Below are positions 59,940 to 64,000 of a stretch of DNA of 64,000 nucleotides, one piece after another. The stretch is taken from NCBI GenBank assembly GCA_029891345.1, contig CM057002.1, forward strand, positions 19,730,295 through 19,794,294, in the 5' to 3' direction. The stretch's first letter is position 1; each line of letters opens with the position of its first letter. A program made the position numbers and the translations under genes. The notes beneath the pieces were generated by a model. The model made no database searches, was not told where the DNA came from, and saw only the letters and a program-made list of their open reading frames with translations. Source of the stretch: Dryococelus australis (taxonomy: Eukaryota; Arthropoda; Insecta; Phasmatodea; Phasmatidae).

Positions 59940-60360
59940 GGGAGGGTGATGAGGGTATAAATAGAGGTATGCACCCACTGGAGCTGTGACTTCATGGGGT
60001 CAAGACCTCCTCTCTCCTCCAGTGTATGAAGCTGTACCGACCTTCAGCCTTGTGAACCGACATGTGGTGCTAGGGTGGCTAGGTCAAGGGCATCGGCCAC
60101 CCTCTTGCCATTTACCTCTGCCTGTCTGTTCCGCAATGGTGCTTTGCGACTAAGGGACCCACCTGCCCATCGCTTCTGCCGCGGCGGTGAAAGTATTTGG
60201 AGCTTGCCGCTTGCTCACCTGCCGGAGAAGTCACCTGTGGAGCTCGCTTGGGACTATGATCGCCCGATCACTTGCTAGCCTACCGGGGTAGGCTCCCACA
60301 GAGCTCACGAGGGGATTGCGAGCACCTGGCACCTGCCGAATCCTCTGAAAAAAATATTCT
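59940..60360. other. GC-rich block, unclassified
   Basis: Sharply bounded GC-rich sequence in AT-rich surroundings. It contains the short palindrome-like ctaccggggtaggctcccac. A retroelement or tRNA-like SINE body is possible. The 67-codon frame has no family. Confidence 0.3.
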
Positions 60361-61977
60361 GTCAAGAAGGTGGATGAATGTGTGTGTGTGTGTGTGTGAA
60401 TGCTGGATAAAGGTGAGAACAATTTAATTCCAGATGTAATTTTTATGTAAATTTGAGTTTTTTAGCAGAGTTGAGAATGATGTACAGGTTAACCACCAGT
60501 AGTAGCTACTGCACTATATGAAAGAAGGCCATATCAATAACATGTAGCCTGGCCCTCTTTTCACTGTTAAAATATTTGCAAATTATGTGAGAAACAACTA
60601 TAATATATCGCCTAATACTCTGAGAATTTTTTTTGGTCAAGTAGGTGGATGACTGTGTGTGTGTGTGTGAGAGAGAGAGATATATATATATATATATATA
60701 TTTTTCAAGTATTTTAAAGTTTCAGAACATTTTACTTCTAAAATGCAAGTATTCAGGTTTGTATAGTTTTAAAAGTATTACATGTTTAGATTTAAAGCAT
60801 AAAATAATTTAATTTTAACAATTTTTAAGAAATTGTAAAACATTTTAGACAAATTTTATAATGTCTTAAGTGTAAGAGATTAATTACCTTTGCTAAAACT
60901 GACATTATTAAACATATTTTGGGACAATGAAGAAATTTTTTTATAGCATAAATGATTTTTTACAGTGTACCCTATGACATATTTTATGACAGCGTAATAT
61001 TGATAAAAAATTTACTCTGTATTATTCACAGATTTTTACAGTGTAGTATTCATAAATTATTTTGATGGTGTATACTAATTTAGATGGTGTTAGATTTAAA
61101 AAAATTTTATATTGAGGTTTTCTCTCACAAAAATAACATTTTAATTGGGCTGAAATAAAAATGCAATAGCGTGAGTTTAAATGTCACTGTTATATTTTAA
61201 ATGAAAGCAGTGTGCGTGGACAGAAAATAAATCTTGTGAAAGAAAGAATAAGGCGAGCCAGGTTGCAAAGCATGGTCAATTCTACTGGAGACAGGCTGTG
61301 GACTGAAAGTTGGTGGAGGGATGGGACTGGAGGGGGAGTGTCAACTTTCTCCCTTTCCCTCCCCGGCTCGTCGCAGAGGTGGCTTTAGCATCTATGCAAT
61401 GAGTCATTGGAAGAGAAAGGGAAAATGTTGAGGGGGTGGGGCTTGTCGAGCAGGTGCGGTAGGGGTCGAGCTGGACGGTGGCGCACTCAGGTCCTAGCGG
61501 TAGGTTACTGAACTATTTTTCCCATTTCCTTGTCTAGTCAGCTCCACACCGGACTGGCCTGACTTGTTCCACACTCGCGTCTTTCACTGCTCACCCTCAC
61601 CGTGCGCACGGCCTGTCGGGTGGGCGAGACCTTGCCCCGTCTATTCCCTATTGCATTTCGTTTCTCCTTGTCTGCTAGTTACCTACCTCTCGTCTGCATT
61701 TAAAGTACTTAGAACTCGCTACCTTTTTTAGTCGCAGCTCTTGCTCATTTCTTTCCCCAACAAACATAAAATTTAGAATTAAGAAAAACATTTTTCCCTT
61801 TTGTCTAGGTTATTAGAAATAAAAATATGTTTTCAGTTATATTGTGTATGTGTGTGTGAGTTATTAAGAGTGTTTTGTTTTTTTAGAAGCACAAGACACC
61901 TACTATATTAATTAGTTTATTTTGGGGTTGCAACTTTTATATCGGGGAAACTAACAAAAGTTTTTAGTTAGATAGAA
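60361..61977. other. AT-rich then GC-rich flank of the virus-like element
   Basis: Microsatellites (GT)n at 60378-60399 and (GT)n(GA)n(TA)n at 60655-60701. GC-rich block at 61270-61640. No gene recognised. Part of 61650-61977 may belong to the element that follows. Confidence 0.35.
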
Positions 61978-62520
61978 ATGGGTGAGCATAAGCGATCCAG
62001 TATTGACATCTTGCTTGAAGATCTCCACGTAAGCGATTTCGGTTCCGAATCGCAGACGGAAAGACAAACAAGTTGTCGAGACAGTGTCCCTTCGCCTAAG
62101 TGGAAAAAAGTTAATCTTTTGGAGGATTATCTCTACTTAAGCGATTCGAGCACGGATTTGCTTACAGAGAGATTGTTTACAGCCATTGGTCAAAATGTGT
62201 CCACTTCCCCCAAACATGAGAACGTTGATCTTTTGAATGACGACTTATTTATATCAGACATGGAAGATTCTTGTGATTTGGAGAGTGCTCCAACCATTTC
62301 ACAACCGACTTTCGAGTCGGTTAGAGATATTTCGCCAAGGAAGCCGGAAAATAATCCAGTTTCCGATTCCCAAGCTTCAGTGGAAGCTTTGCCAGACCTA
62401 ACGTACCACTTATTGGCTACGGTGTTCGCGGGAAGACTAAATGAAGTGCAGGCACATAATGATCAGTTAGAGTCTGACACAGAATTATTATGCTCACTTT
62501 CTTATAAATCCCTTGGCTGA
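61978..62520 (+). CDS. Acidic repeat protein ORF of the virus-like element
   Basis: A 180-codon frame starting with ATG in a good context. It has three spaced copies of an acidic motif: DILLEDLHVSD (residues 10-20), NLLEDYLYLSD (about 46-56) and DLLNDDLFISD (about 84-94), linked by Ser/Thr/Pro-rich spacers containing SPK or SPR. It is probably intrinsically disordered. It lies directly before the polymerase region and in the same direction, so I place it in the same element. No family is recognised. The repeated acidic helices could bind a partner protein, which is a guess. Confidence 0.5.
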   Translation: MGEHKRSSIDILLEDLHVSDFGSESQTERQTSCRDSVPSPKWKKVNLLEDYLYLSDSSTDLLTERLFTAIGQNVSTSPKHENVDLLNDDLFISDMEDSCDLESAPTISQPTFESVRDISPRKPENNPVSDSQASVEALPDLTYHLLATVFAGRLNEVQAHNDQLESDTELLCSLSYKSLG

Positions 62521-63780
62521 ACGTCGCGTAATGTTACACTACGGAACTGCGGTAATTGAAAATCCTGGAAAAATTCAAGTAATTGGAATGACACTTGAAA
62601 ATTTCGAATGTATTACGAAACAAATTCCCAATGGGACTGATTTAAATGGAAAGGCGCAATTCATGAGCGCCTCTCTGGAAACTTTGGCAGGCAATTTAAT
62701 AGCTGCACAATGGAGTATCACCCGCACAATGTTTCCAGACAACATCCAATTCGAGTTCGCAAAACGGAAGGGAGTTTTTCCTAATGACTTTGTTAAGTCG
62801 CCAGACAGTCTGATTTGCACGTCACTCCCGCCAAAGAATGCATTTCATAATGTGATAAGAGGTGAAGACATCAGCGATGAGTATTACGCTCATGCCCAAG
62901 CCGTGTGGGATGTGTTCAACTGCATAAACATGCTGCAGTATGTCATTCATTACTTATGTGTGGATAATTGTTTGCTGGTTGATGTTTTTGAGAATTTCAG
63001 GACCGTAAATTTGGCTCATTAGGGTCTTGACCCTGCCATGTACATCACAGCTCTATCTATTTCCTGGGATGCTTTATTGTCAATTGCATGCATGCGGTTA
63101 GAGCTGTTGGCTAACCCAGACATGTATCTTTTTGTAGAACGCGGGTTTAAGGGCGGCATTACCCAGGTTTCAAAAAGACTTGCGGAAGCCAACAATGTTT
63201 AAATGGTGAGGAGGACGACCCCAGTGTGGCATCGAAATATATATGCTATTTCAACGTCAACAGGCTGTATAGTCTACAATGCGGTCCAAGCTCCCAGTTG
63301 GTAATTTCGAGTGGATTGAGGCTGACATATTCTCTTCATGGGATTTTGCAAACACGGTGAATGACAGAGACACTTTTTTTTTGCGGAAGTTGATCTGTCT
63401 TTTCCGAAGGAGTGTCATGATAAACTATCTGATCTGCCTTTGGCCACAGAAAATGGCGTACTCCCGAACGGCTCACATGAGAAACTTCTTTTATCACTCG
63501 CACCACGGAAGAAATATCTTATACATGGGGAAATACTGAAGTAGTACTTTATGTATGGGGTCAAACTTGACCCTGTTCATCGCATTTTTCGCCTTGAGCA
63601 GAAGGCTTGGATGGCTGAGTACATCGTGTTTGACATTGAGAAACGTGCCAAGGTTGTGAACGCATTCGAAAAATCGTTTTCCAAGTTGATGAATAATTCC
63701 GTTTAAAGAAAACCTTGCAGAATGTCCGCCGGGAAAGGGAAATCAGAGTCATTTCGAGGCGTGACACGATCTATGGGGCT
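62513..63780 (+). pseudogene. Protein-primed family B DNA polymerase region (fossil)
   Basis: Recognisable blocks in order: GVFPNDFVKSPDSL with TSLPPKNAFHNVI and EYYAHAQAVWDVF (62775-62925), LLVDVFENFR (62970-63000), FVERGFKGGITQVSKRLAEA (63130-63190), then FEWIEADIF (63305-63335) and FSKLMNNSV near 63675-63705, which corresponds to the conserved Lys-x-x-x-Asn block of the polymerase. Together they fit the polB of Polinton-like elements, which replicates the element from a protein primer. The copy is broken. Confidence 0.75.
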
Positions 63781-64000
63781 GCAGAGCTGATAGGACGCCC
63801 GACATTCCAAACAAGGTAGATTATCGATGAAAACTTGGTCCTTATTGATATTTCAAAGAGTTCTGTTTCATCCAACAAACCTTTGTACACTGATGTTGAC
63901 ATTCTCGACCTCAAAATTAACCCTCTATGAATTTCACAATCAGTACATTTGTACAAAATTTCTTCTGCCAGCTTTGTACCTCCTCTTTGTGACACCGATT

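Larger units (their letters stand above)
61978..64000 (+). mobile_element. Virus-like element with type B DNA polymerase (fossil, runs off the window)
   Basis: Plus-strand segments match the protein-primed family B DNA polymerase of Polintons/Mavericks and related DNA viruses. The copy is broken, with several breaks within the visible 1.4 kb of polymerase, and continues past the right edge. No terminal repeat, integrase, protease or capsid gene is visible in the window, so Polinton is the likely but unproven family. Age is hard to judge; the protein is still easily recognised, so it is probably not very ancient. Confidence 0.7.

Overview
This window looks like intergenic or intronic DNA from a large, repeat-rich insect genome. 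The base composition is AT-rich, there are no bacterial-style gene arrays, open frames are short, and there are many arthropod-type DNA transposons, MITEs, tRNA-derived SINEs and microsatellites. The SINE, read in one frame, gives a string around RPGIEPGSPWWEA. I recall this as a common spurious 'protein' in predicted proteomes of stick insects and cockroaches. A polyneopteran, perhaps phasmid, source is therefore my best guess, but it is inference from memory and not tested.

MITE families named here by their terminal inverted repeats (TIRs): A (ggctgttcacggtaaaatga, about 400-430 bp), B (tagtccactcacggttactt, about 390-440 bp), C (acctgtttttcgcgaaaaga, about 305 bp), D (agacctgcaaaattcgcgtt, about 300 bp) and E (gggcctacctaccaagc, about 400 bp, almost one palindrome). 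Most have TA at their outer ends. A tRNA-derived SINE of about 260 bp occurs at least six times. Unclassified dispersed repeats F, G, H, I and J each occur twice.

Layout. 1-9 kb: MITE copies, a complete-ended Tc1 element (4865-6051), a B copy carrying a nested A-like MITE, and a perfect 86-bp inverted repeat around a 90-bp TA tract (8495-8756). 9-19 kb: a small ORF with a good start context running into a 785-bp palindrome (9956-10935), a SINE, MITE arrays, a GC-rich island (13.3-13.7 kb), an RTE-like LINE tail, a second decayed Tc1 (14.9-16.1 kb), and a five-copy A/C array (16.85-18.97 kb). 19-32 kb: repeat J, a likely solo LTR (21683-22572), SINEs, a 2.3-kb element with repeat-rich ends (27459-29796), and a DNA element nested in a SINE (30011-30775). 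32-46 kb: more MITEs, two further TIR elements (32954-33516, 34645-35284) and SINEs. 46.7-52.6 kb: two halves of a decayed transposase-plus-nuclease gene (Mutator-like/YqaJ type) on the minus strand, separated by unrelated AT-rich DNA, with a perfect 6 x 19-bp tandem array next to it. 55.4-58.7 kb: the best candidate for an unrecognised gene, with a TATA box, an arthropod-type initiator, a 211-codon frame, and a phase-0 232-bp intron leading to a 53-codon second exon; further coding-like fragments follow. 61.98-64 kb: the start of a broken virus-like element with a protein-primed type B DNA polymerase (Polinton/Maverick-like), running off the right edge.

No complete host gene is recognised by family. 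Most of the window is layered mobile-element debris. Features worth attention are the 55.4-56.5 kb gene candidate, the long palindromes, and the nesting that orders insertions in time.
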